In this document: in pieces, positions 36,701 through 47,352 of the stretch
How the letters are laid out: every line of letters begins with the position of its first letter
Position numbering within the stretch: the stretch's first letter is position 1
Source of the DNA: Phoronis australis
Lineage: Eukaryota; Phoronida; Phoronidae
Length of the DNA stretch: 64,000 bases
Assembly: GCA_002633005.1 (NCBI GenBank)
Contig: NMRA01000086.1
Location: 408,817-472,816 of the forward strand
Reading direction: 5' to 3'
Position numbers and translations under genes: made by a program
Notes under the pieces: model-generated
Told to the model about the DNA's origin: nothing
The model's input: the letters and a program-made list of their open reading frames with translations, nothing else
Databases searched by the model: none

Positions 36701-39700
36701 ATCTAAAATGATAATAAAACACAAGGACTGAACAGTAACTTTAAAGGCGAACATATTGAAATTGCAAATGAATCTGAATTACCACACCCTTGTAAAAAGA
36801 AAAAATAGAAGACAATAAATGACTACCAAACATCTGCACTCCACATGGATTATTGAGAACTGCACCTTAACAAGGGCTACACCTGTCAACAGCTCATCAG
36901 TATATTTACATCTCAATAAACCCATCACATATCAGGCACAATTTCCTCAAGTAGCTCCATTGATGTTTATATTAACAGAAATGCATGGCATATCTGCAAT
37001 GGACTGAGGGACACCACTAAGCCAATCAGAACGAAACCAACTAAATGAAACCAGGCACGAAACATGCATAACCCACAATTTCTCTAACTGTAAAAAGGTA
37101 AGTAACCACGTCCCTAAATACTGTTCCGCCCTCCATGTAGCAATTTTTTCTCACACTTCCCTGTGCAGTGGTGAATAAAGATTTTTGAGAGCTGCTCGCA
37201 ACCAGGAACATAAAATAAGCTCTTCCCTAACCCCACTCCTGGGTCAACTCCTGGTCACCAACCAATTTTGGGGGTGGGTGTCATGCTTCCAGAACTTGAG
37301 ATATGTTAATTACCATCCCCTTCCCAATCACCAACAACATATTTTGGTGACAAAAGTACTGTATCAAGTTCTGAAGTAAATCTATTCACTACATTTCTAG
37401 TTTTGATTGTGCTGCGCCCATGCTTGGCTCTTTGGTGGCTTGCAAACTACTTTGAACTTATTTTAGGCTCAGTGTACCTAAAATCAAAAACTCGTTATAA
37501 TATTTGCAAACCTGTTCTAGCTTCTTCTTAAGAAATGTGACCTCCTTTGGGCTAGAGAAGGTCATGTCAAGACCTGGCGACAGAGCGTACACGAACGTAA
37601 CATTGTACTCCCTGGCAGCATCTATAAGACTGGTCAAGTGGTCAGCTTCCTCGACAGAGTACAGTTCCCTCCAAAATGACCGATGTTTTGAATCATCTTT
37701 AGGCGCATAGAGATATGTGTTCAAACCCATTTTATTCATCCTGAAAATGGAATTCCTCACTGATGAACTATTCATTAGTGTTTTTTTGTTCGGATGTTTA
37801 GTGATGACGTATCATCCACCATTATGACACTATATGGACTTACAAATAGAAATAGAAATACACAGTCACATCATACTTTGTATTTTTCCAATTCGGGTAA
37901 CCACAGGAGCAATTTGTAAAATACTACTGGTATTTGATTTACAAAGAAACGTGCAGTGTTCGCCTGTGGATACATTTTTGCATCAGTTGATACAATTTAG
38001 CTCAAGACTAAGCATATGGAGCTCAAGGGTGCATCACCTTGAATGCAATAATGAAAAGTTGCCAGAAATAAAACTTAAAAAATGAAAAACACCAGTTTCA
38101 CTCCTGCTTATCTCAGTATCCATATTGTTAAAGAAAAATGTACAACCAGACTCACCTCATTTTTCCAAAATACAGTGTACCGTATTTGCCGTAATAACAG
38201 CCCATGCCCCTATAAGCGCCCCCCCCCCCACGCGTTTTCAGACTTTGCTGAAATAAGCGCCCAGTCCATGCACGTGTACATGCGAACAATGACGTACCTA
38301 CAGTCCTAAAACTCGGCTACAGTAACGTCTTCAATTTATCAAAAAAGTTTTGCACTGGTCTTCTAGACCACCAGCGGCACTGCTACTTTTGTATTTAGCC
38401 GTGACTTTACACTTCAAAGTAACGCAGCACTTCAAAAAGAACGCAACAGCGTTGCTACGCTCTCGCGACGACCGTGTCCCACTATGGTCTGACCTTTCAG
38501 TAGACACATCGACTGTGTCTCATGAATAAAAATAACTCGGTGTTAAACGCAAGTGGCCAGGAAGCGCGTGCTACATACATGAACCTGTCATCAAAGACAT
38601 TAGTCAGGAACTATCCATTCATGAAACAGGTAGCATAGCATCGATAAGAAATGAATATTGGCACTAATTTCCGACAATTTCTAATACTATAAAATACGTT
38701 TGCGTTATTTTTGAGATGGATTGTTTGATTAACGATAATTGGTGTTTTTAAGCTGAATATCCGATAAAATGACAACTGACAGTGAATGCTTACACACCCT
38801 TACACCGAAAAATAACTGTTAGATAGTTATGTACGCATCCAGCTACACGGCGACTACTATGGGCCTTACCGAGACAAATGTCGAAAGTTTTTAGCACGAG
38901 ACCGGCAACACGCTCTGGTTTAGGCCTACTACTTGTGCAAATTTCTTTTAACACATCTAGCTAGATAGATGCAGTGGCTCTGGCCAAAAGACGGTCTCTG
39001 CTTTGGCAAATGAACTCTGGTGAAACGCACGCGCTCGCTTACTCGCGGACGAACTTCAAAACAAACGTCACGTGACAACAACATGTGTGTTCATCCAGAC
39101 ATTTTTCTCACCGTGTTGCCGATTATACATGTAGATGGAACGATGTTGCACAGATTTGTACTTAAACCTGCCGTTAATCCAGACTCCACGGGAACTTAAC
39201 AAATTTTTGATACGCTACTTATAAAACTTAATGAGGATTTCAGGTAATTTGCTTGAGTCGAAACCATTTTTATTCAAGCATTGATTTCGAGGGAGTCAGT
39301 CGGTGAGTTTTCGCCCTGGGATTTCAGACCAATTTTCTGTAAAATGATCGTAATTTCGCAGCAAAGTTAGATAGCAATGCACCAGTTTTGTTGAAAGCGT
39401 AAATTTGATGAATCTTAGTTTCCGATTTCACTTGTTTCGGAGACCGGGTTTCAACCGCCTTGGGTTATAATAAGCGNNNNNNNCCCCCCCCGAACCGAAC
39501 TTTTCTAAGCGCCCTGGGCGGTTATTACGGCGAATACGGTACGTCATTCTGTGCTAGTATAAGTCTGTGAACCCCAAGAAATGGAGCTCAAAAATTCTGG
39601 AAGGTGAGTAAACTTGATCCCAGTGTCTGTCAGTGTTGAACAGTAAAAGTTGTACACTAGGAATTAATTGTTAAACAACTCTGTTAATGACGTCGTATTT

Positions 39701-41405
39701 ACCTCTTAAATAATTCTTTCCGCTGCTCTGTTGACCATGGTCGTCCATAGAATCCTGCAACGAGAACAGTTCAATTATTCAGCTTTTCATCTTCAACTGC
39801 CTAGGAGTGCATTTAATATCACCATAGACTATAGTACATGGACCGCCAACTTGGTATACTTTCAATGGATGAAATCTAGGCTCTTTCGCACAACGTTACG
39901 TCATTATTCACTAGCAACACCTAGCCCAATTATCTGGTGATATTTCCGGCAAGTTAGTAGGTCGTCTGCTCACCTTGGTCGGCTGTTGTGTGGTCGACTG
40001 GTCGGGTGGTAGTAGCATTGCTAAAAGCACTCACAATACCAACAGTTCTACTATTTTACGCTTTTGAACGGCGCTTCAAAGTCAAAATTATTATTTTGTT
40101 TTTGTCATACTGGACAGTAAAATAGATGCGAGAATTTCCCATCACAATACATTAACCGGAAAATGAAGCAGATAATTTAGGAAAGTGGGGCTGGCTCTAG
40201 GATAGTACGGAAGAAAATGTTGGAATTGCAAATCTGTTGTTTATAATCTATGATATCATGAAAACAATGTCATTCCAATACAGGAAGTGGTCTTTGGTCC
40301 ACATTAGAATAAGGATAGCTGTCTAATCATTTCTCTCAGGATTCCTCGAGTTTGATTGTTTGAATTTAAGGGCTATGATTATTCACCATTCTGTTAAGAA
40401 ATGGAAGTTAAATGATCTCGAACTATCTTAACTCTGGGATCGTCCCAAGCTCCTGTCTTGCAGAAATTTTACCAAACAAAAAAAACAAATGCAGTGGAAG
40501 TCAAGTCAGGCAATGTGTGGATTCGAACTGGTGACCTGCAGGCTGCAGCTCACCAATGCAGGGCTCCATATAACAAGCTGCTGGAGACAGTGTAGCTCCT
40601 ACAGGGTTTCATACGCTTTTCAGCAAATTGTACTTCACACCGACTAAAACATCTAACTCGCGTTGCTATAAATACCTTATGCGCACAGAGGGACACCTTA
40701 CGAGGCTGTTGACATCTTTAATTCCTTCCAACTCAAAAAATACTCCTGACATCAAACTTTTTCTGTGAGCATTCCCTCGTTCAGTTTGCAAAATCAGTTA
40801 CGGGCCACTTTTGCACTGTGCACGCCAGGGGATATGACGTCATACCACCTGCTACGTACAGTGTTAAAAATGGCCAGTTACTGATTTTGGGAACTGAACA
40901 AAGGACTATTCGATGAAAAAGTTTGATAACTGGAGTATAATTGTTGGAGTTGGAAGGAATTAAAGACATTGATGACCTCTAAGCTAAGCCTTCTAAGGCT
41001 AAGATGTCCCTCTATGCACATAAGAGTCATAAGATATCTAGAACAACGTGACTTTGATATTTTAGTCGATGTGAGGCATAATTCGCCGAAAAGCTTCCAG
41101 CATATGAAGCGCCTATAGGGGCTAAACCTGGATGTGTGCAATTTCAGGGTCTGTGAAAGAAAAATACTGGTACCTGGTATTTTGACGATAGTCTTCATAC
41201 ACTTACAGGCTGGTTGGCTACGTCTCAGCTACTGCTAGGATTTTGAGAACTGCTTAACATTCTGAGTTATTATGGCCTAGATCAATTCTGTGCCCCGGAG
41301 CCATCACAAATAAACATCAACCACAAAATGCCTACCTTCAACAACACCACAGAAAAACTGTCGAGTTCGGTTATTATCGTTATCAATGCCTACTGACGTA
41401 GACAT
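23859..41405 (-). CDS. OGA: O-GlcNAcase (protein O-GlcNAc hydrolase), complete, 12 exons
   Basis: The enzyme removes O-linked GlcNAc from Ser/Thr of nuclear and cytoplasmic proteins. Exons, 5' to 3': 41405-41336, 39754-39703, 37740-37512, 35769-35502, 35259-34978, 33394-32652, 31174-31000, 28457-28372, 27726-27622, 25929-25838, 24746-24554, 24158-23859. All introns are GT..AG and all phases close, giving 2595 nt and 864 aa (human about 916). Residues 24-30 are GFYGRPW. The GH84 catalytic pair is D131-D132 in [23 protein letters not shown] and [10 protein letters not shown] follow. Residues ~300-520 are a Pro/Thr/acidic linker, then the stalk ([32 protein letters not shown]), then the pseudo-acetyltransferase domain ending VLVLGRLL. 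Start: ATG 41405 is preferred. An in-frame ATG at 41636 is open to it and would add 77 residues lacking domain character. It has no operon-like partner. Confidence 0.95.
25235..25265. repeat. CA-rich microsatellite
   Basis: An imperfect (CA)n with CG interruptions, about 30 bp, in an OGA intron. Confidence 0.85.
29132..29150. repeat. Short CG dinucleotide run
   Basis: GCGCACGCGCGCGCGCG, alternating purine/pyrimidine, in the OGA intron between exons 7 and 8. Such runs can adopt Z-DNA. Confidence 0.7.
29315..29382 (-). other. Orphan exon-like segment in an OGA intron
   Basis: A strong pyrimidine-rich acceptor (CTCTTTCCTTGTCTAG) ends at 29383. The frame that follows reads [20 protein letters not shown], then a weak donor (ACAGA|GTATTG). 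The length of 68 bp is not a multiple of three, and the protein-like frame does not fit the phase of OGA exons 7 and 8. It is therefore not a simple cassette exon of OGA. Its source is unknown. Confidence 0.25.
30931..30964. repeat. TG-rich microsatellite
   Basis: An imperfect (TG)n with TA steps, about 30 bp, just downstream of OGA exon 7. Confidence 0.8.
31252..32357. mobile_element. GTAATAA-type element, 5'-truncated copy in OGA intron 6
   Basis: Sequence from about GTACATATGCGAA (31258) to the right end GGTGCTTATTAGGGCGAACA runs parallel to the fuller copy at 38181-39538. Shared blocks include TCTTCAATTTATCAA, TATTTAGCCGTG, CTTCAAAAAGAACGCAA, CAAACGTCACGTGACAAC-like, GAAGATTTCAGGTAATTTG-like and TTTTCGCCCTGGGATTTCAG. 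The left terminus is absent. A poly-C tract with a single N (32291) lies near the right end. No reading frame of note. Confidence 0.75.
38181..39538. mobile_element. GTAATAA-type inverted-repeat element, full copy in OGA intron 2
   Basis: The left end CGTATTTGCCGTAATAACAG and right end GGGCGGTTATTACGGCGAATACG are inverted, and GTAC flanks both sides (38177-38180, 39539-39542). GTAC is itself a palindrome, so it may be a target duplication or an extension of the termini. Poly-C tracts lie inside each end; the right one holds an assembly gap (39477-39483). The ~1.36 kb interior has no coding frame. It is probably a non-autonomous DNA transposon of undetermined superfamily. Confidence 0.7.
40500..40625 (-). 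repeat. tRNA-like SINE remnant
   Basis: The minus strand carries AGTTCGAATCCACACATTG, a canonical box B, in the first OGA intron. A degenerate box A-like TGCATTGGTGAGC lies upstream. No acceptor stem is seen, so this is not a functional tRNA. Confidence 0.4.
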
Positions 41406-41639
41406 TTTGTTCGTGTCCAAACTTCCTTGAAAACGTCGCTGTCGTTTCTCCCGATTACAGCACACTAATTTAGAGAAGGATTGTTTAAATGTAACTAATT
41501 TTGATTTTCTTGACTGGACTCCTAATCTGTGATTTTTACTAGTATTCCCACTCTTAGTAAACATGGAAATGCCTAGAAAGTTTAACACAGTCAAAATACA
41601 TTTCAGCACTCTGGGAATAACAGTCCCAAGTATCATTCA

Positions 41640-41700
41640 ATTATTTTTATTGGCTGAAAACTATCAATGACGTCAAAATGACCTCATTTTGACCAATAGT
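41640..41700 (-). promoter_or_regulatory. Likely OGA promoter motifs: CRE and CCAAT box
   Basis: A palindromic TGACGTCA lies at 41668-41675. ATTGG (CCAAT on the gene strand) lies at 41650-41654, and another CCAAT sits near 41694 on the plus strand. They are 240-290 bp upstream of the preferred OGA start codon and in front of an uninterrupted 5' region. No TATA box. Motif-based inference. Confidence 0.35.
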
Positions 41701-43710
41701 AATCCTTGTCTTGAATAATTTCGGTAAACACAAAAATCCAGTTCCAACTGGTTTTGATACCATTGCGCCGTCAAGCGGACGATTGCACAAATGCAGTAAT
41801 TTGGTTGTTCGCCAGTCACTCTGCCGGCGTCGCATTCTTCCGGGAATCGTATTCCGCACTCCTATCAAAAAAGGTTTGATGTTCACCCCTATTGTCCATT
41901 AGTTCTTGAAATGGTAGAGCAGACTTGAACTGAACAAACGCGGAAATGTTATACCGGCATCGGGCGTAGCTGAGCACTTTCAAAAGGCGTGACTTAATTC
42001 ATGACCCCGGCATCGGCCCCCGGCCTACTACAGTCGCCGTGCTCATTATATAGCCTATTTTACATTGATGTGACAGTGACAGTGTAGCATATGTATTTCG
42101 AACATTATAGAAGTGGCACAAATCAATTCGACTCCTATCGCCACCTGATGACTCAGTAAGTGTTTCCAGACTCGAGTGAATTCAGGCAACTTTGCCGGAA
42201 TTGCTCTGCAAAAGCTGTTCATTTTGCACTTTTCTCGACCTTTTGGAAATGCATGTTTGAATAATTGGTGCACGTTTTCAAGTGGGCTTAGACGTTCTGT
42301 ACTGCAAAAACGGGCCACCCTAACAACAGTGTCTGGCCATGGATCTCTAAATCGATCAGGGGCTGCTCATTCGCTGTTATTGAAATTGTATAGTTTGCCG
42401 GGGGCCGTGCCCTGATGGCATACTATATGGCAACCCTTTTCATGTTTTTTTTTCATTTATTTCCTTTTTAACAAGTCCCTGAAGGAAAGAGTCCCAATGA
42501 CAAAATAAATTGCTTTAATTTGCAATACAACTGATATTTTACAAAAAAGTAGCTGCATGTAAACCTGCATTCCGTCGAAAAATTCGTAATGTTTTAGAAC
42601 ATTTGCCACTAAATTCGTCTCAACTTATTTCCTTTCTCAGATACGAAGTGATATTGCTTTGCGTGAACTTGGAATTCACAAGGAAACTTGACAAGTTCAC
42701 TCAAATAATCGCGTTAACGCTGATAAAATTTTGCGCTGCCCAATATCAAATTACATTAACCAAACAATAGTTGATTCAACCATTCACATATTCCCCCGAT
42801 TCTTTGGCACAAGTTACAGTACGCTAAAGGAAAAAATGCCGGGTGATCGTTGGGCCGACAATTACAAAATTTCTTTACAGGGAACAAAAAATTTAATCTA
42901 ATGAATATTCAATTCCAAGTTCACGCATACGCGACCTTGATATTAAACAGGATTCGGCATTCACGCACAACAATATTAGTCTCGCAAAGAACTGACAATT
43001 AGTAATTGCTCGACTAGACCATGTCCAGCTAATATTAAATAACGCCGTGAAAAGCCAGTTTGTAGTCTAGAGACAGATCTCCAGCAATAACGAACTGTCA
43101 GTCGTTGCGAATTCCAAGTCCAGAAATCACTCCGGCATACTATTTTAACTGACAACAGTTTGAGACGAAGTTTCGTAACGGTAAGTGTATAACAGCCTTT
43201 TTAGACCGACGTGAAGTTAATAACCACTTCACAGAAGGTGACCTCAGTCTTGCAGGGTCACTCGATGATGGAATTAACGGTTATTCAGTTTTAATGACAT
43301 GGACATTCATAAAAGACCCACTTTTAGGAGGCGGCCCGGTAGGACCAATTGTCGCTATGCCCTCCTATAAATCCGGTAATGTTAAAATCTATTCACGCTG
43401 GAAGCAGATGAAATGTCAAATTAAATTGGTCAAGAAAACAAAGAACAGAGCATGATCGTGGGAACAGGTAAAGCATAGCAATAAGACATGCGGTCCAAAC
43501 AACCAAAAATGTGAGATTGCATAAAAAAACAATAGCAGTGACCGCCATCTAAAGGATGGAAGATTGAAAAATTGAAGTCAACATTTTGCAGTAAATTGCA
43601 AAAACACATTGAACGATCTTCACAGTTCATAGCCTTCTCAAACGTATACATTGAGCATAGCGCGTTGCTGACACTTAATATCTTTGCACTAGAGATTAGT
43701 TGGCTCATTT
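41700..43710. other. Unassigned intergenic stretch upstream of OGA
   Basis: I see no gene, RNA or confident element here. Several short frames exist on both strands without recognisable domains. Confidence 0.4.
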
Positions 43711-43714
43711 TATA

Positions 43715-44160
43715 GGGACTTTAAGTGCCACCCACACACAGATTTACCCTAAAACAAGTTACTCCTGGAATGAGTTGTCGCTTGGTTTGGAGGCTGTGTG
43801 GACGCTAAACTAGTGCAACTTACCCCACTTGTGACAACTTACAATGTACCTCACTTTATCGAGGTGGGGTAACTTATTCAAGGTAACTCAAGTTGAGCCT
43901 CTTGTAATCGCTGTGTGGTCGCAAAAGTGGGGTAGAGGGGAAGTAATTATCATCTGCGTTTACATACAAGCGGTGTTTCGCTTGCGCGCCATAGTGGCAT
44001 TAGGTGTAGTCATTGTCACGCACTGAGCGACAACTTCCGCCTTACTCTGGTTGTCGGACGTGTGTGTCGGAGGGACGTTCCACTTAGAAGTAGGGTAAGT
44101 TCCACTGGTGCAAGTTGTTTTCGGGTACCGGTAGGCTGTGTGTGGACGGGACTCAAGGCA
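43715..44160. mobile_element. Possible MITE with CCACACACAG inverted ends
   Basis: AAGTGCCACCCACACACAG near 43720 mirrors CTGTGTGTGGACGGGACTC near 44135. Between them are further sub-repeats (GTGGGGTAACTTA, CTTACCCCACTT, GGGTAAGTTCC). No coding frame and no clear target duplication. Confidence 0.35.
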
Positions 44161-45320
44161 TACACTCACGTGACCGCCACTTGCGACAGCGACTGTGTAA
44201 GTCTATAACCGGCTGAATAGTGCATGAGGTGGAACGAATATCGGCACTGTCGAATGTTTTGTTAACTGCTATGAACTCAAATCTTGTGGGGTGAAAGTGT
44301 TAACCAGCAAACTTCCATATCTTGCGTCGTGCCCTACTGTCGTTAAAACGACGACTTTGAACTTGACGGTATGAAAACGAGGATGTCCACCAATGCAGGC
44401 TCAAACTGTAGAAGTGCGTTGGTGGACGAAAGACTTTGCGCGAACGATTAAACCCGACTTCTCACCAGCCAGTTTAAAATTAAAGATTAACTCATTTTTA
44501 AAAGAAACCTACGCGTGTATGTGAATCGATCTTCTGGTATTTCGAAGTAGCTTTGTTTTGGGGGAGGTTAAAACTTCAATTTAAGAATATTGTAATTATT
44601 TGTAACATAGGTTGATGTCACCTTTCGTGGATTTTTTCAAAAGTGAAATTATTGTATAGGTGTCATCAACAAGTCTACAAAGTATCTCAGAGAAATATAA
44701 AAATTATTGAAGTACTGTGAAATTCAATTCAGCAGGATGAAAAGTGCAATATCACTGTGACTTTCGTTGTGTTCATGCTGTGCTGGCATCTGTCAGTCAA
44801 AAAAACTGAAAACTGTATTGGGATGAAAGAGTTTTTATTTCGTCTGTGTTTCAAAAACAGTGAATCTGACACTGCTAGAAATGTTTTGCAATACTCAAAG
44901 AAAATAACTCTCAAGTTAGCATCCCCAACAAGTAGTCTTGTCACGATCTGTTTAAAAGGTATTTTTACGAGTTTCGCGTGCCATGCCTCTTTAACGTAGC
45001 CGTGAACACTCATTATGCGTAACTTTATGATTGTGAGTTGTAGTTTTGTCGTCAATGTTGGTCCACTATCCAGCTAGACAGTTGTTGACTGCATCAACGA
45101 TGTTGGTCGGCCAGCGTCTTCATCGATGTGACAGTCGTCGAAACGTCGGTGTTCTTGATTGAATGTGTGCACTTTTAGTGTGGGGGGTGGATCAGATCCA
45201 ATTTCAAGAGTCAAATTCGGAACACGGCGCAATCGTAACGGAACTATGGCTAAGTATACAGTGGCGGATCTAGGATATCACAAGGGGTTCCCAACATTTT
45301 CGTCTGGCTGTAAGCATTTG

Positions 45321-45624
45321 CGCAAACCACGATTGTAGATGCGCATAGCACCGGATGGGGGGAGTTCGGGAGGGGGGTTTGCACAGGAAATTTTTCTGTT
45401 TTCCCTCTAAAAATCAAGCATTTTCCTTGATTCCTGAAGTATTATCCAAGAAAATAAAAAAACACGGAGAACGCAAACCACGATTGTAGATGCGCATAGC
45501 ACCGGATGGGGGGAGTTCGGGAGGGGAGTTTGCACAGGAAATTTTTCTGTTTTTTCCTCTAAAAATCAAGCATTTTCCTTGATTCCTGAAGTATTATCCA
45601 AGAAAATAAAAAAACACGGAGAAC
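45321..45624. repeat. 152-bp direct tandem duplication
   Basis: CGCAAACCACGATTGTAGAT begins both units (45321 and 45473). The units differ by a substitution in the G run and one extra T. The single-copy state is seen in the related element at 54.9-55.1 kb. Confidence 0.9.
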
Positions 45625-45642
45625 GTGTCCAACAGGAAAAAC

Positions 45643-45715
45643 TGCATTTACCTCAGACCCGAACCCACGACCTTGAGGAGTGAGCGCGCGTGCTTTACCA
45701 CTACACCACCACGAT
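45643..45715 (-). repeat. tRNA-like module inside the GGCGGAT element
   Basis: The minus strand reads GTGGTGTAGTGGTAAAGCAC (box A-like). About 30 nt later it reads GTGGGTTCGGGTCTGAG (box B-like). The homologous module on the plus strand at 54843-54905 has GTGGTGCAGTGGTAAATCAC and TAGTTCGAGTCTGTG. The 3' arm does not close an acceptor stem. Confidence 0.55.
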
Positions 45716-46085
45716 TTAACTTGTAATTAGGTTCAAAGAGACCTACTTGTTTATGGTCCACAGCGTTTGCGCGCGAAACCTACTTCTTTTTGTAATGCTT
45801 ATTACACGTTTTATATTTTGTGCAATCGGTTGGTAACAAATTTGTTGTATTTAAAATAGTCTTCAATTGCCCAAAAGACCAAATCCGTTTTTCGTGTTGG
45901 TAATAATGACGCGATTGCTTTGGAAATCGTCTTAAGTTAAGGTTTGACAAAGAAAGTATTGCGAGTTTCTGAGTGATTCACTAAGGCTTCGATTAAAATT
46001 GACATCTTACCAGCAGTTTCTGTTTTTTCATCGTCACAAAGATTCTATTTTCGTTAAAAATGAAGTAATTTCCTTTTAAGAACTG

Positions 46086-47302
46086 CCCACATTTACAGAA
46101 GGGCCGTTCATACTTCGAAAACAAGTTTTGAGAGAAGATTCATAATCATTTGTTTTAAAATTGCGTAACAAAATACCAGGCAAATCTCATTAGACGCAAT
46201 CGCGCACTTGCAATAAATTGAACGTTTTCGACCGTCAATGGCTGCGGTCATCCTCAGGATGATGGTTTGGTGGACGTGCAGTCACGTGATCAAGTTCCCA
46301 CTTGGGCCTCGTAATACAATGTCATCTATGTCAGAAGGCGTCATAAATGTTAGAAACAGGGTAGTAACCAACGTCACGGTTCATGACCCTGTCGTCTACT
46401 TTCCTAATAAAGGAGTGTTTTCTTTCCGGTATCACGGCCAAGAATAATGGCATTATGTCAGCTGAATTTATTGTAAGTACTCAGTTTTGTCTCAAAATTC
46501 GCCTATTATTTGACTCACCATCAATCGGATGAAATCATTTAGATTTGAGCGCTGACCGAGTTTAAAACCAGTCATGTTTTCTTTCATCATGGCGAGACAC
46601 ATCTAGAAGTTTTGAATCTTTGATTAAAATGGGCCTTCGAGCAAATTAAATATACCCTTTCAGCATATCTGCAGATATTAAACAGAAATGATAACTCAGG
46701 AAAATTTTAAAAACCAGGAAAATCAGTTAGATTATGTCAGCTCAGTACAACGGATTACTTGAATACTTCAGAAGTAATAGAATCCTTATTGTGGCGATTC
46801 CACGGTGTTTGACCCCTCTGTTCAAGAAAAATGCCCAGTTATCGAGTAAGCGCTGAGCTCGTTGCTCTGGTTGACTCTACAGTTTTTTTTTTACCATTCA
46901 TGGTAAAGGCACGACAGAGTCCCCCTTTCGGTGAGGTTCAGTGGAAATAAATTCAGCAGCGTTTTGTGCTTAACGCCGGGAGGGGACACTAATACCGACA
47001 GTGTGATATCACCCATTACAGGAGCGCAGCTCTTACCACTTTAAAAAAACGTTGACCACGAACAATGAAGAAGATTGTCACACATAGTTTCAGTGTAAGA
47101 ACCACGTGATGCATGATTGCTGTGCCAGTGTGTAGTTGCAATTGAACTTTCTACTGTAGAATTTCTTGCTGTGCGTGGTAAGCGTTTTGTGGAGAATGGT
47201 AATATTAAAGAAGCTCTGTTATGGCAAGAGTTTTATTAAAATGTGGCTGTGACCGAGTCAACGGTAAAATAATACTAAACACTCAATAGTCTGTTGCAAC
47301 AC
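46086..47302. other. Unassigned stretch downstream of the VWC gene
   Basis: No supported gene. A poly-T run near 46890 and ordinary AT-rich sequence. Confidence 0.4.
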
Positions 47303-47308
47303 TTTATT
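47303..47308 (-). terminator. Poly(A) signal of the VWC gene
   Basis: AATAAA on the minus strand, 45 nt beyond the stop codon at 47353. It supports the end of the gene model. Confidence 0.7.
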
Positions 47309-47352
47309 TACTGTTCTCAGATGATTGCCGTGACCAAAAAAAGAAATTTGGT

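Larger units (their letters stand above)
34978..41405 (-). other. OGA: OGA exons 1-5: GH84 catalytic domain
   Basis: Exon 1 (70 bp) encodes [17 protein letters not shown]. Exon 2 (52 bp) encodes [17 protein letters not shown]. Exon 3 (229 bp) encodes [20 protein letters not shown] and [17 protein letters not shown]. Exon 4 (268 bp) starts at [15 protein letters not shown] with the two catalytic aspartates. Exon 5 (282 bp) contains [33 protein letters not shown] and [14 protein letters not shown]. All signature residues I know for this fold are present, so the enzyme should be active. Exon 5 ends at TCCA|GTGAGT. Confidence 0.93.
45170..46085. mobile_element. Nested GGCGGAT-family elements with tRNA-like module and internal duplication
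   Basis: Bases 45170-45258 match 54303-54396. At 45259 a CAGTGGCGGATCTAGGATAT terminus begins; at the matching site near 54396 the sequence instead continues GGCTCTCCCGCG. From 45259 to about 46080 the sequence is the inverted counterpart of 55121-54490. It contains a perfect-class tandem duplication (45321-45472 and 45473-45624) and a minus-strand tRNA-like segment (about 45643-45715). No transposase frame is seen. The right terminus is not clear. Confidence 0.6.

Noticed and set aside
45643-45715. Functional tRNA gene
   Set aside because: Box-like motifs are present, but no acceptor stem closes, and the module is repeated within a mobile element.
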